Notes under the pieces: model-generated | Told to the model about the DNA's origin: nothing | Database searches by the model: none | What the model saw: the letters and a program-made list of their open reading frames with translations, nothing else | Origin: UBA1672 sp964351365 | GTDB taxonomy: Bacteria; Pseudomonadota; Alphaproteobacteria; Micavibrionales; Micavibrionaceae | Length of the DNA stretch: 64,000 nucleotides | Reading direction: 5' to 3' | Assembly (NCBI GenBank): GCA_964351365.1 | Contig: CAYGNP010000001.1 | Location: 1 to 64,000 of the forward strand | Program-made: the position numbers and the translations under genes | In this document: piece by piece, positions 39,871 through 47,973 of the stretch | Numbering within the stretch: position 1 is the first letter of the stretch | Layout of the letters: the number at the start of each line of letters is the position of its first letter

Positions 39871-40704
39871 TTAATCCGGGGTTTCGTCACAATTGATTGT
39901 GATAATACCGCTTTCATCGATCAGACCTGCGCCCTGGCTCATCATGTTATTGACGAAGTGCGCAGCGCGGTCGCCATGCCATGACACGTCGGTCTGGACA
40001 TCGCTGGCCGAGGCATGGCCGATTGCTGTTTTGTGGTAGTAGAAACACGAGCGGATATCACTGCCATTAACAGGCAAGCCGGAATGCGGCACGAAAATTG
40101 TGCCCAAGAACATTTTGGCTTGTGTGATAGAGGCGAAGGGCAGATTTTCCGCGCCGATGTAATCCGCGTTCACGAATTCATCAATTGCGAGCAAATCACT
40201 CCACTGTTTCCAACCCACCACGCAAAAGCGCTGGCCGTCATCAGGCACATCGTTTTCCCCGAAGGTTTCGAAGGCCTCAAGGATTTTGTCCTTGGTCAGG
40301 CCGACATTGCCATCTGCGATGGTGTTTGCCGTGGCAGCGGCGAGTGCATTGATGATCAGCTCATCCGTTTTGCGTCCCAGCGCATTTGCACCGGCGGAGG
40401 CGATGACCTGACGTTCGTCAATGTTGGTTTTGAGTTCGTCAAGGCGATCCACCCAGTCACCGGCATAGTAATCCTGAAGAACGACTTCGATGTTTGAGTG
40501 ATCCAAATTCATCACCGGCACCATGCCATGTGTTGATTTTGTGCTGGCCGTGCCTTTGCCGACTTTTTGGAATACGGCGCTGGAGCCGTTGACACTGGAG
40601 ATGGAGCGCACAGTGTTTCTGAGTTTGGAACCCTGGCGTTGATAGGCCGCATGCACTTCGCGTTCGAACTGCTTGATGAAGGCCTGGTCTAATGTGGTAG
40701 ACAT
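39871..40704 (-). CDS. major capsid protein
   Basis: A 277-residue protein starting at ATG 40704 behind AGAGG; upstream in-frame codons lack a site. Features: AFIKQFEREVHAAYQRQGSKL at the N-terminus, VLQDYYAGDWVDRLD in the middle, and the C-terminal HVN/QGAGLIDESGIITINC region. This is the layout of HK97-fold capsid proteins of alphaproteobacterial podoviruses. Its position after the scaffold and portal genes agrees with the T7 gene order. The 310-bp upstream region, shared with the divergent PilZ gene, contains a short GC hairpin with T-run (CCGCTTGCGGTTTTT) on the minus strand that could attenuate or process the transcript. Confidence 0.85.
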   Translation of the reverse strand: MSTTLDQAFIKQFEREVHAAYQRQGSKLRNTVRSISSVNGSSAVFQKVGKGTASTKSTHGMVPVMNLDHSNIEVVLQDYYAGDWVDRLDELKTNIDERQVIASAGANALGRKTDELIINALAAATANTIADGNVGLTKDKILEAFETFGENDVPDDGQRFCVVGWKQWSDLLAIDEFVNADYIGAENLPFASITQAKMFLGTIFVPHSGLPVNGSDIRSCFYYHKTAIGHASASDVQTDVSWHGDRAAHFVNNMMSQGAGLIDESGIITINCDETPD

Positions 40705-41015
40705 GGTTAAACCTCTTTCGTTGTGGTTTGAGTGTTTTAGGAAACGCCGTCTTTTGGTTGTCATGCACAGGCGGCAGGCCAAAATGAGGCAAAGAAAAAC
40801 CGCAAGCGGGCACAATTATGTGTTCTCCGTTGCGGCTGGAAACCTGAATTTTAAACGCAGTTATGGCGTTTATGGTCTTAATATAGGAATAAATTCATAA
40901 CATGTCAATCGCTTTTTGATTTTTTTGTGCGTATTTTCTGAGCACCGCAGCAAAAGCCACAATTTTGCCAAAAAATATGTTTAGATGTATACTGAAACTT
41001 ATGGAGGGAGATCCT

Positions 41016-41405
41016 ATGTTTGGTAAAACAGTTTCATTTGAAGAGGATCAGGCCGTCCTTAAATCCGCTCATTCAAAAAGACGGTTTCCGCGGCGTCAAA
41101 ATGATTGCTGTGTAGCTATTGTTAATGGTCAGATGCATCCGGTTGAAAACTGGAGCACAGGCGGTGTGCTTATCACAGCAGATGAGCGTTTATTCAGCAT
41201 TGATCAGACCTGCGTTATTACGCTTAAATTTAAACTCAGCGAGCGGGTGGTTGAAATAGATCACAAGGGAAAAATTTCCCGGAAGGCGCCCAACAAGGTT
41301 GCCTTAAAGCTTATGCCGCTGACGAAAGATGTGCAAATCGGTTTTCAAAAAGTCGTTGATGATTTTGTTTCACAGAGCTTTGCTGAATCGCAGACCGAGC
41401 ATTAG
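41016..41405 (+). CDS. PilZ domain protein, plus strand within the virion cassette
   Basis: A 129-residue protein that should bind c-di-GMP. The PilZ signature is present: RRFPRR (about 22-27) as the R-x-x-x-R element and NWSTGG (about 46-51) as the D/N-x-S-x-x-G element. ATG at 41016 has GGAGGGAG five bases upstream; the frame extends 17 codons further without such a site. It is divergent from the capsid gene and convergent with the scaffold gene, with its own hairpin terminator at 41411. It probably reports c-di-GMP to a partner protein. Why it sits here is unclear. Confidence 0.8.
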   Translation: MFGKTVSFEEDQAVLKSAHSKRRFPRRQNDCCVAIVNGQMHPVENWSTGGVLITADERLFSIDQTCVITLKFKLSERVVEIDHKGKISRKAPNKVALKLMPLTKDVQIGFQKVVDDFVSQSFAESQTEH

Positions 41406-41410
41406 AATTT

Positions 41411-41441
41411 GCGCCCTGCCTTTTAAATTTTGGCAGAGCGC
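41411..41441 (+). terminator. terminator-like hairpin
   Basis: GCGC-CTGCC pairs with GGCAG-GCGC (one mismatch) around an AT-rich loop, followed by TCTTTGTATT. It lies 6 bp after the PilZ stop codon. The T-run is weak. Confidence 0.5.
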
Positions 41442-41449
41442 TCTTTGTA

Positions 41450-42097
41450 TTAATTTCCATACAGATTCTTAAATCCCTGTGTCACCTTCGCGATGAAGGC
41501 CGGGTCTTTTTCGCGCCAGTATTTCGGGTCGCGCATCATCGAGGACAGCTCGGCCTCGTGCATGCTATCCATATTTTTTGCGCCCGATGCAGATTTGTAC
41601 AAGCTTGGCTCCTTGCCTTTCATCATGCGGTAAAGTGCAAGTACGCCTTCGTAGGAACTGGCGAGATTATCCAGGACATCGGCGGGCATGTTTTTCTTGC
41701 CAAACATCAGAAGTTGGCGCGAAACGTCCTGCCATTGCTCTGGGCCGCCGAAATGGTTTATGAGTTTTTCCACTTCACGGTCGGCCATCATATCGGCATG
41801 GATTTCCTTGATCATGGGCATAAGCTTTTCTGCAGCAAGGTTATATACTTCCTGCGCCTGCTCATCGGTGAGGCCTTTTGCATGCAGGCGTTCGTTGACC
41901 TCTTGGTCAGGGCCGAACAAGCCGTGGGAGCAATCGATACAGTAATCATGTGGTGATTTTGGCGGGGTTGGTTTGCTGGAGAGTTTTTGCTCCAGCTCCT
42001 TATAGGATTTTACCATCATTTCGATATTTACTTCGCCAGTTTCCGGGTTTTTGAATTTTTCCGGTATGTCGGCGTTTAAAAGGTTTTCTTCAGTCAT
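41450..42097 (-). CDS. capsid assembly scaffolding protein (T7 gp9-like)
   Basis: A 215-residue acidic, mostly helical protein located between the portal and capsid genes, as scaffold genes are in T7-like phages. Features are NIEMMVKSYKELEQKL near 23-38, a Pro-rich linker, and GLTDEQAQEVYNLAAEKL with long helices. The C-terminal DPAFIAKVTQGFKNLYG helix may bind capsid subunits. AAAGGAG precedes the ATG. The scaffold would guide procapsid assembly and be lost on maturation. Confidence 0.83.
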   Translation of the reverse strand: MTEENLLNADIPEKFKNPETGEVNIEMMVKSYKELEQKLSSKPTPPKSPHDYCIDCSHGLFGPDQEVNERLHAKGLTDEQAQEVYNLAAEKLMPMIKEIHADMMADREVEKLINHFGGPEQWQDVSRQLLMFGKKNMPADVLDNLASSYEGVLALYRMMKGKEPSLYKSASGAKNMDSMHEAELSSMMRDPKYWREKDPAFIAKVTQGFKNLYGN

Positions 42098-42146
42098 TTT
42101 TTAGTCTCCTTTGAGGTCGGGTTAAAAAGTTGGTTTGGTGTTATTC

Positions 42147-43697
42147 CTATGGCAGATCTGTTTCTTGAGGATTTTCGTCTGCAAGGGTAATTGCTGGGCT
42201 AGTGCGGATCAGGTCACTTGGTACGGCCAGAGCTTCACCCAGAAATCTTGCTGCGGCGGGGAAATCAACTGTAAGGCTTGCTTCTGGTCCCATTGCCATC
42301 ACGGATGTAATCCAGGTCAGGGTGTTTTGCACGTTGCGCTGGCCTTGCGATCGGGCAAGGGGTGAGCGGAAATCAACTGCGACCAGTCGTCCATCCAGCG
42401 CGACATCGGGCACTTCGCCGCGTCTGCGCAGGATTGCAAATGCGCGTTTGATGAGAGGGGTGAGCAGCTCTGATTGCAGGCGCCCGTAGGTTGCCCCCAA
42501 AAGAAGGGACATCTCGGCGGAGCGCTCAAGCACTTCTGTAGCGGAGCGCACTGGCCCGGTTACAGGCAGAAGTTTATCGGCCAAAAGTGCGCGGCGTATG
42601 GCGGCCTGAAGGCTTTCCAGCATGAGCTGGGATACGTCAAACCTGCCCGGCATTTCCAGAGGCTGTAGCCCTTTTGAGCCAACCGCCTTGGGGATAATGC
42701 TGCCGGGGGTGAGTTCTATATTGGCGGGGTTAAGCACACCGTCATCATCGGCCTGCCATATTCCGGTTACGGCGATGGATGCGTTTTTCAAAATCAGCTC
42801 GACAACCTTATTGGCGGTTTTGATATCCGGCAATGCCTTCATCACAGGCGAGCGGCCATAAATCTCGCCGGGGGATTTCAGCCACCTGAAACTGATGATG
42901 GGGGAATGATTGAACTTTCCGGTTTGCAGCAATACAGGCTTGCCGGGATCCTCGATCAGAAGCGCGGTGTAGTCATAGAGCATATCTTTTGGGAAGACGG
43001 CTTCGAGCACATCGAATCTGGCCTGCGGGTCTTTTGTTGCGTCCTTTATAATAGAGGATGGGATTTCACCGTAAGGATAACGTTCGGTGATTTGATCCAG
43101 TGTCATCTCAACCGTGCGATATGCGCCATCAAGATAACCGGATACGCCCTCCTCCAGCACAATTTGTGTTAAGGGAATGGCTTGGAAGCGGAAGGCTGAA
43201 AATCCGCCAGGGTCGGTTTCTTCGAAAGAGATAGAGGCCGTTCCGCCCACGACAAGATCGAGGTAGCATTGATGAATTTCAACTGCAAAATTCGATCGAT
43301 CAAAATGCGCCTGTATGGTTTTGGCGGCTTGCTCCAGCACAGGAGATAGCGCATCTGCTTCGGCAGGGGAAAGATCGGGGCCGGGCTTTAGGCCAAACCA
43401 CTGCGACCACGTGGGTGTTAGCTGGCCAAGCAGGCTTGCGGCGAGTTGATCGGCAGCGTCCATAGCGGTTGCATCATAGAGGTGATTTGTACGAGAGCGA
43501 CCGGGTGTTAGAGTTGAGAGAAACCCTCCGCGTTGCGGCAGGGCAAAGTCATAGCATTCATCCCACAGGTTTTTCCATTTTTCGCGGTGTTTTTGCGCGG
43601 CACTAAAACGATCAATGACCATTTTGGCGTGAAGCTGCATCTGCGCTTGATCAGAAGAATTATCCCGGGCGCTTAATTTTTTTGTATCGGTTATCAT
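42147..43697 (-). CDS. portal (head-to-tail connector) protein
   Basis: A 516-residue portal of the T7 gp8/Head-tail_con type, forming the dodecameric ring for DNA entry. Conserved stretches are WKNLWDECYDFALPQRGGF (about 41-59), DAADQLAASLLGQLTPTWSQWF (about 79-100), FRWLKSPGEIYGRSPVMKALPDIKTANKV and PVRSATEVLERSAEM. Length fits the family. AAGGAT precedes the ATG. It follows a set of three small genes and begins the head module. Confidence 0.93.
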   Translation of the reverse strand: MITDTKKLSARDNSSDQAQMQLHAKMVIDRFSAAQKHREKWKNLWDECYDFALPQRGGFLSTLTPGRSRTNHLYDATAMDAADQLAASLLGQLTPTWSQWFGLKPGPDLSPAEADALSPVLEQAAKTIQAHFDRSNFAVEIHQCYLDLVVGGTASISFEETDPGGFSAFRFQAIPLTQIVLEEGVSGYLDGAYRTVEMTLDQITERYPYGEIPSSIIKDATKDPQARFDVLEAVFPKDMLYDYTALLIEDPGKPVLLQTGKFNHSPIISFRWLKSPGEIYGRSPVMKALPDIKTANKVVELILKNASIAVTGIWQADDDGVLNPANIELTPGSIIPKAVGSKGLQPLEMPGRFDVSQLMLESLQAAIRRALLADKLLPVTGPVRSATEVLERSAEMSLLLGATYGRLQSELLTPLIKRAFAILRRRGEVPDVALDGRLVAVDFRSPLARSQGQRNVQNTLTWITSVMAMGPEASLTVDFPAAARFLGEALAVPSDLIRTSPAITLADENPQETDLP

Positions 43698-43723
43698 TGT
43701 ATTATCCTTGATTTAAAATCTGT

Positions 43724-43987
43724 TTATTCGCCAAGCAGCGTTTTGCGCGCGCCCTGATTGGTTTCTTGCAAAAACCCTTGAAAGCTTGTGGCGATGGTGC
43801 CAAAGCGGCTGCGCCCTCTTGCAAGCAGGCCGCGTGCGCGTTCCTCTGAGGCTGCGTTTTGCGCAAGCGTTGGATCGTTTGCCTGCTCTTGTTTTACAGG
43901 CGCTGGCGCGCTTGGTGTCGGCGTTGCAACAGGTGTTTGAACAATCTGCGTTTTTGGTACTTTTGGTGTTGATGCTAAGCTTCCCAT
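43724..43987 (-). CDS. small Pro/Ala-rich phage protein (87 aa)
   Basis: ATG at 43987 with AAAGGAG defines an 87-residue protein: a Pro/Val/Thr-rich N-terminal half (TPVATPTPSAPAPVKQEQ) and a basic C-terminal half (SEERARGLLARGRSRFGT, then KTLLGE). Its start overlaps the end of the 43975 gene by 13 bp. Similar short proteins precede the portal gene in alphaproteobacterial T7-like cassettes. The function is unknown. Confidence 0.65.
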   Translation of the reverse strand: MGSLASTPKVPKTQIVQTPVATPTPSAPAPVKQEQANDPTLAQNAASEERARGLLARGRSRFGTIATSFQGFLQETNQGARKTLLGE

Positions 43988-44406
43988 AAGAAAACTCCTT
44001 TCTGAGCAGGTGAATGATATTTTGAGTTTGGGTATTTTTTCTTTTTGATATGGCGGTATAACTGCCACGGCGTGAATACGAAAATATTGTGAATACCAAG
44101 CATGCGCTTGCAGGCCTCTACGCATGTGAAGAGCATTATCGGGGCGGCTGTTTTGATGTTTTGTGCAAGCTGCGTTTCCATGACATGATGCCCCCTGCCC
44201 CTCAGCCAGTCAGGCAGGTCAAATTCCTCTGGCAGGTCATGCACCAATATTTCCATGATATTTGCCATGGGATCAATGCTAACCCAGCGGCCACCATCAT
44301 GAAGCACGATAAAACAATGACGAAAGCCACGCTTTAGAATCCTTAGCCAGCGGATGTCCGTTTGATTCGTGAAAACAATCCACGCTTTTTTATGCGGCAT
44401 GCTCAT
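43975..44406 (-). CDS. hypothetical phage protein (143 aa)
   Basis: A basic protein starting at ATG 44406, overlapping the upstream stop by 4 bp. It contains HKKAWIVFTNQTDIRWLRIL, HCFIVLHDGGRWVSIDPMAN (beta-hairpin-like) and a C-terminal FTPWQLYRHIKKKKYPN. Genes of similar size and order precede the portal gene in related prophages, so a packaging or connector accessory role is plausible. No family name is recognised. Confidence 0.65.
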   Translation of the reverse strand: MSMPHKKAWIVFTNQTDIRWLRILKRGFRHCFIVLHDGGRWVSIDPMANIMEILVHDLPEEFDLPDWLRGRGHHVMETQLAQNIKTAAPIMLFTCVEACKRMLGIHNIFVFTPWQLYRHIKKKKYPNSKYHSPAQKGVFLWEA

Positions 44407-44795
44407 TCTGCAGCCACTCCTGAATGAAACCAGTTATTTTGAACAATTATGCCCTTGCGCAATAAAACCGGTTCCATGCGCTCTAATGCCTGCTTCCAGA
44501 TGTAGAATGAGCGTTTTTCCTTTATACGCCGAGGGTCTGGCGCCATATGCCTGCGACCGTAATGACGCAGAACAAGGAAGTGCTCGCGCAGTAATCTGCG
44601 CTTACGATAAAGATCATCCAGAATTTTTAAGATATCAATCGGGTCGCACGGGCGGCGTTTTGCCCCCAGCCCTGCAACAAAACGCGCGCCGTCGTTTTTA
44701 GCTTGTTGTGCAGCGATAAACCAGAACCACGCCTCCTCCGCACTATCAAAGGGAATGCCATGATCTGGGCTCTTATCTGTGCTGTGGTGTTCCAT
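44403..44795 (-). CDS. hypothetical phage protein (130 aa), first gene of the virion cassette
   Basis: A basic helical protein: SAEEAWFWFIAAQQAKNDG in the first half and DILKILDDLYRKRRLLREHF plus YIWKQALERMEPVLL in the second. AAAGGACG precedes the ATG at 44795. It is the first minus-strand gene of the cassette and overlaps the next gene by 4 bp. The region 44796-45008 between it and the HTH-PyrE gene should contain the cassette promoter, but none is obvious by eye. Confidence 0.65.
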   Translation of the reverse strand: MEHHSTDKSPDHGIPFDSAEEAWFWFIAAQQAKNDGARFVAGLGAKRRPCDPIDILKILDDLYRKRRLLREHFLVLRHYGRRHMAPDPRRIKEKRSFYIWKQALERMEPVLLRKGIIVQNNWFHSGVAAE

Positions 44796-44957
44796 CTTGA
44801 CGTCCTTTGTTTGTGTTGGGGGTGATGAACGCTTTTGTATGTTTTAATAAAAAAAACACGCAAATGTTCTGTTTATGTTCTCTTTATGATATAGAATAAA
44901 AGGCAAGTCAAGGAAAAAATAAGAATAATTTCCTATTTATTTTTTGCTGCATTAATG

Positions 44958-45001
44958 GGACTAATGTCCTAGCACTTATTTTTACTATGGCAGCGCTAGG
45001 A
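44958..45001. promoter_or_regulatory. palindromes upstream of the HTH-PyrE gene, candidate operator
   Basis: GGAC-TAAT-GTCC is a perfect palindrome at 44958-44969. TCCTAGC (44967-44973) and GCTAGGA (44995-45001) form an inverted repeat whose arms are about 28 bp (close to three helical turns) apart. The second arm ends 7 bp before the ATG at 45009. The downstream product carries a DNA-binding domain, so autoregulation through these sites is a reasonable hypothesis. Confidence 0.4.
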
Positions 45002-45008
45002 TATTCTT

Positions 45009-45923
45009 ATGTTTACACATGAACAAATTTGGCAAGGGTTGGACCGTCTCGCGTCATCCAAGGGCTATTCCCCTTCGGGTTTGGCAAAGCGTGCAGGGCT
45101 TGATCCGACGTCTTTTAACAAAAGTAAACGTAAAAGCCCCGAAGGTAAGCCGCGCTGGCCATCCACCGAAAGCCTTGCCAAAGTTCTGGCCGTGACTGAT
45201 TCAACCATGTCTGATTTTATCTCACTCATTGATCCTGCTCCACATGGACAGCTCAGCGCGGAGCATAAAAAAGATATGGCGCGCGATACAGCAGAAGCGC
45301 TCATTAAAACCGAATCGGTTTTATTTAATGCCAAGCAGCCCTTTACGTTTAAATCAGGAAGAAAAAGCCCGGTTTATATTGATTGCCGACGGCTAATATC
45401 CTTTGTTGATGAGCGCAGAGTTTTAATGAATCATGCTGCTAATATGCTCTGCTCACAAATTGGGCGTGAGAAGATTGATCTTTTGGCCGGGGGGGAGACC
45501 GCAGGTATTCCCTATGCTGCGTTTATTGCGGAGAGGCTTAACAAGCCCATGATTTATGTGCGTAAAGAGCCAAAAGGTTATGGCCGCATGGCACAAATTG
45601 AGGGCTTCATGCCAGAGAAGAATGATCAGGGCAAGAAACCTAATGTTGTCTTGATTGAAGATTTGCAAACCGATGGCGGTAGCAAGAAAGTCTTTATTGA
45701 TGCGTTGCGCGCCGCTGGCGGACATGTTGAGCATGCTTTTGTTGTTTTTCATTACGGCATTTTTGATGCAAGCCGCAAGAATATGAAAGATATGGGCGTT
45801 ACACTTCATGCTCTGGCGACGTGGTGGGATGTTCTGGAGGTTGCAAAGTCCGAGCAATATTTTGATACAGAGACATTAGAATCAGTGGAGCGGTTTTTAA
45901 ATGACCCGCTTGGTTGGGAATAG
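45009..45923 (+). CDS. pyrE: orotate phosphoribosyltransferase with N-terminal XRE helix-turn-helix domain
   Basis: A 304-residue fusion. Residues 1-75 are an XRE-type DNA-binding domain of the style found in alphaproteobacterial S24 repressors: HEQIWQGLDRLASSKGYS, SGLAKRAGLDPTSFNKSK and RWPSTESLAKVL. Residues 85-304 are PyrE, which makes orotidine 5'-phosphate from orotate and PRPP: FTFKSGRKSPVYID (113-125), RKEPKGYGRMAQIEG (185-199) and the PRPP loop VVLIEDLQTDGGS (213-225). The frame is continuous and no internal start with a site is evident near residue 85. nadK follows 3 bp later. The protein may be a trigger enzyme that represses transcription in response to pyrimidine substrates; inverted repeats lie upstream. 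Confidence 0.88.
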   Translation: MFTHEQIWQGLDRLASSKGYSPSGLAKRAGLDPTSFNKSKRKSPEGKPRWPSTESLAKVLAVTDSTMSDFISLIDPAPHGQLSAEHKKDMARDTAEALIKTESVLFNAKQPFTFKSGRKSPVYIDCRRLISFVDERRVLMNHAANMLCSQIGREKIDLLAGGETAGIPYAAFIAERLNKPMIYVRKEPKGYGRMAQIEGFMPEKNDQGKKPNVVLIEDLQTDGGSKKVFIDALRAAGGHVEHAFVVFHYGIFDASRKNMKDMGVTLHALATWWDVLEVAKSEQYFDTETLESVERFLNDPLGWE

Positions 45924-45926
45924 ATC

Positions 45927-46685
45927 ATGAAAATACATTTCCATGCCTCTAAAAATCCGCGTCCGCAAGCTGCGTTCAGGGAGCTCAGCAAACGTTATGA
46001 TCATCACCCGCTTGATAAAGCTGACGTTATTGTTGTGCTTGGCGGAGATGGTGCGATGCTGCGCGCTTTGCACGAGTTTACCGATTGTGACTTGCCCATT
46101 TTCGGGCTTAATCTTGGAACGCTTGGCTTTTTGCTGAATGAGTATAAAGACCGCGATTTGCTTGAGCGTGTATCGCAGGCCCGGGAATATAAAATCCATC
46201 CCCTGCGGATGGAGGCGAAAGACATTCATGGTAAGACATATTCAAAGATTGCGTATAATGAGGTTTCACTTTTGCGCGAAACACATAGCTCGGCCAAGAT
46301 TATGGTTTTTGTGAATGATGAGATTCGCCTTCCCCTGCTGGTTTGTGATGGGATTATGCTGTCCACGGCTGTGGGGAGCACGGCGTATAATTCGTCGGCC
46401 AATGGCCCTATTATTCCGCTGAACGCTAATATTTTACCGCTCACCCCGATTAGTGCGTTCAGGCCGCGCCGCTGGCCGGGGGCACTTATTCCCAATACCA
46501 GCCGTGTGCGCTTTGAGATTATCCGACCGCAAGAGCGCCCCGTTAGCGCATCAGCGGATGCTGCGGAGATCCGCGATATTGCTATTGTCGAGGCTTTTGA
46601 AGCGAGTGATCTGTCTTGCACATTGCTGTTTGATCCGGATAATCATCTGGAGGAGCGGATTTATCAAGAGCAATTTGCGCCCTAG
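45927..46685 (+). CDS. nadK: NAD kinase
   Basis: Phosphorylates NAD to NADP. The 252-residue product matches the short alphaproteobacterial form. The ATP-binding motif VVLGGDGAMLRAL lies at about 36-48, NLGTLGFL at about 62-69, the NE/D motif YNEVSLLR near 111, and the glycine-rich GDG/STAVGSTAYNSSANGP segment at about 145-160. It starts 3 bp after the HTH-PyrE stop, so the two are co-transcribed, and ends overlapping the convergent purC by 4 bp. Confidence 0.95.
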   Translation: MKIHFHASKNPRPQAAFRELSKRYDHHPLDKADVIVVLGGDGAMLRALHEFTDCDLPIFGLNLGTLGFLLNEYKDRDLLERVSQAREYKIHPLRMEAKDIHGKTYSKIAYNEVSLLRETHSSAKIMVFVNDEIRLPLLVCDGIMLSTAVGSTAYNSSANGPIIPLNANILPLTPISAFRPRRWPGALIPNTSRVRFEIIRPQERPVSASADAAEIRDIAIVEAFEASDLSCTLLFDPDNHLEERIYQEQFAP

Positions 46686-47533
46686 TTTCCGCCTTTACGC
46701 GGTTTGTTGATGCTGCGCAGTTTGCGCTTTTCTCCAAGCTCGTTTTCAATCTGGTCAAGAGTCTCGGCGATTTGCTCGTTTATGCTGCCGCCCTTTATGA
46801 TGCCGCCCTCGGGGATAAGGCCGAGGCGCTCTGCGATGTATTGATATCCTTCAACAACATCGCCCAGATCCTGACGGAAACGGTCTTTGTCGAGTTTTTT
46901 GTTAGTTTTTGCATCCCACAAGCGGCAATTATCCGGGGATATTTCATCGGCGAGGAGAATATAAAGCTCGCCATGTTCACCCCAGATGCGTCCAAATTCC
47001 AGCTTGAAATCCACTAATTTTAGGCCAATACCAGAGAATAGTCCGCTCAAATAATCATTGACGCGCCAGGCCATTGAAACCATTTCCTCCAGCTCGTAGG
47101 GGTCGGCCATGCCGAATGTTACGATGTGGTCTTCCCCGATCAGTGGGTCGTTCAATTCATCTTTCTTGTAATAAAACTCTACGAGCGGTTTGCGCAGGAT
47201 CGTCCCCTCATCCAAGCCCAAACGCTTGCACAAAGAGCCCGCAGCGATGTTGCGCATCACAAGCTCAATCGGGATAATCTCGACGCTGCGTACCAGTTGC
47301 TCGCGCATATTGATGGAGCGTATGAAATGGGTGGGGATGCCTATGCCTTCAAGTTTTGTCATGAGATGCGCGGAAATACGGTTGTTCAGAACGCCCTTGC
47401 CGGCAATAACCGCATGTTTCTTACCGTTCAGCGCAGTTGCATCATCTTTGAAGTATTGAATGAATGTGCCTGGCTCGGTTCCTTCATAAATGATCTTTGC
47501 TTTGCCTTCATATATCTTTTTGCGTCGCGCCAT
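46682..47533 (-). CDS. purC: phosphoribosylaminoimidazole-succinocarboxamide synthase
   Basis: SAICAR synthetase, an ATP-dependent ligase joining CAIR and aspartate in purine synthesis. The 283-residue protein has KIYEGKAKIIYEG (6-18), FKDDATALNG (28-37), VLNNRISAHLM, the RNIAAGSLCKRLG segment, LVDFKLEFG and ADEISPDNCRLWD. The C-terminal 35 residues are a basic extension. All key residues seem intact. The gene is convergent with nadK and divergent from the DUF1476 gene. Confidence 0.97.
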   Translation of the reverse strand: MARRKKIYEGKAKIIYEGTEPGTFIQYFKDDATALNGKKHAVIAGKGVLNNRISAHLMTKLEGIGIPTHFIRSINMREQLVRSVEIIPIELVMRNIAAGSLCKRLGLDEGTILRKPLVEFYYKKDELNDPLIGEDHIVTFGMADPYELEEMVSMAWRVNDYLSGLFSGIGLKLVDFKLEFGRIWGEHGELYILLADEISPDNCRLWDAKTNKKLDKDRFRQDLGDVVEGYQYIAERLGLIPEGGIIKGGSINEQIAETLDQIENELGEKRKLRSINKPRKGGN

Positions 47534-47638
47534 GGCATTGTCCTTAAAATTTTATTGTGCTTCATATAACAATGGATTTCATATTATTCAAATGATACTA
47601 ATACTAAAATAGAATTTTGCCATAGGAGATTGCGCTAT

Positions 47639-47962
47639 ATGACTTCGTTTAACGATAGAGAAAAAGCATTTGAGAATAAGTTTGCGCATCAGGAAAAGCT
47701 TGATTTTGCAGTTGAGGCGCGCCTTTCCAAGCTTTATGGTCTGTGGGCAGCAGAAAAGCTGGGCTTAAGCGATGATGACGCAAAGTCTTACGCCTCTAGT
47801 GTTGTTTCGGCCAATCTGGAAGAGCCTGGGTTTGACGATATTTTGCGTAAAGTGCGTAAAGATTTTGATGAAAAAGGTCTTGATATTAGTGACCATGTGA
47901 TGGTTTCAGAGCTAGAGAATTGCCTGCAGGAAGCAAAAAAGCAAATTAGTGAGCAAAAATAA
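47639..47962 (+). CDS. DUF1476 protein, ATP synthase inhibitor zeta-like
   Basis: A 107-residue helical protein matching DUF1476: TSFNDREKAFENKFAHQ at the start, then EARLSKLYGLWAAEKLGL and FDDILRKVRKDF. The family includes the zeta subunit that inhibits F1-ATPase in Alphaproteobacteria, with the N-terminal segment acting as inhibitor. ATG at 47639 has AGGAGA upstream. It is followed by bolA and a monothiol glutaredoxin in the same direction, a frequent alphaproteobacterial neighbourhood. Confidence 0.92.
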   Translation: MTSFNDREKAFENKFAHQEKLDFAVEARLSKLYGLWAAEKLGLSDDDAKSYASSVVSANLEEPGFDDILRKVRKDFDEKGLDISDHVMVSELENCLQEAKKQISEQK

Positions 47963-47973
47963 GGTTTAAAACT

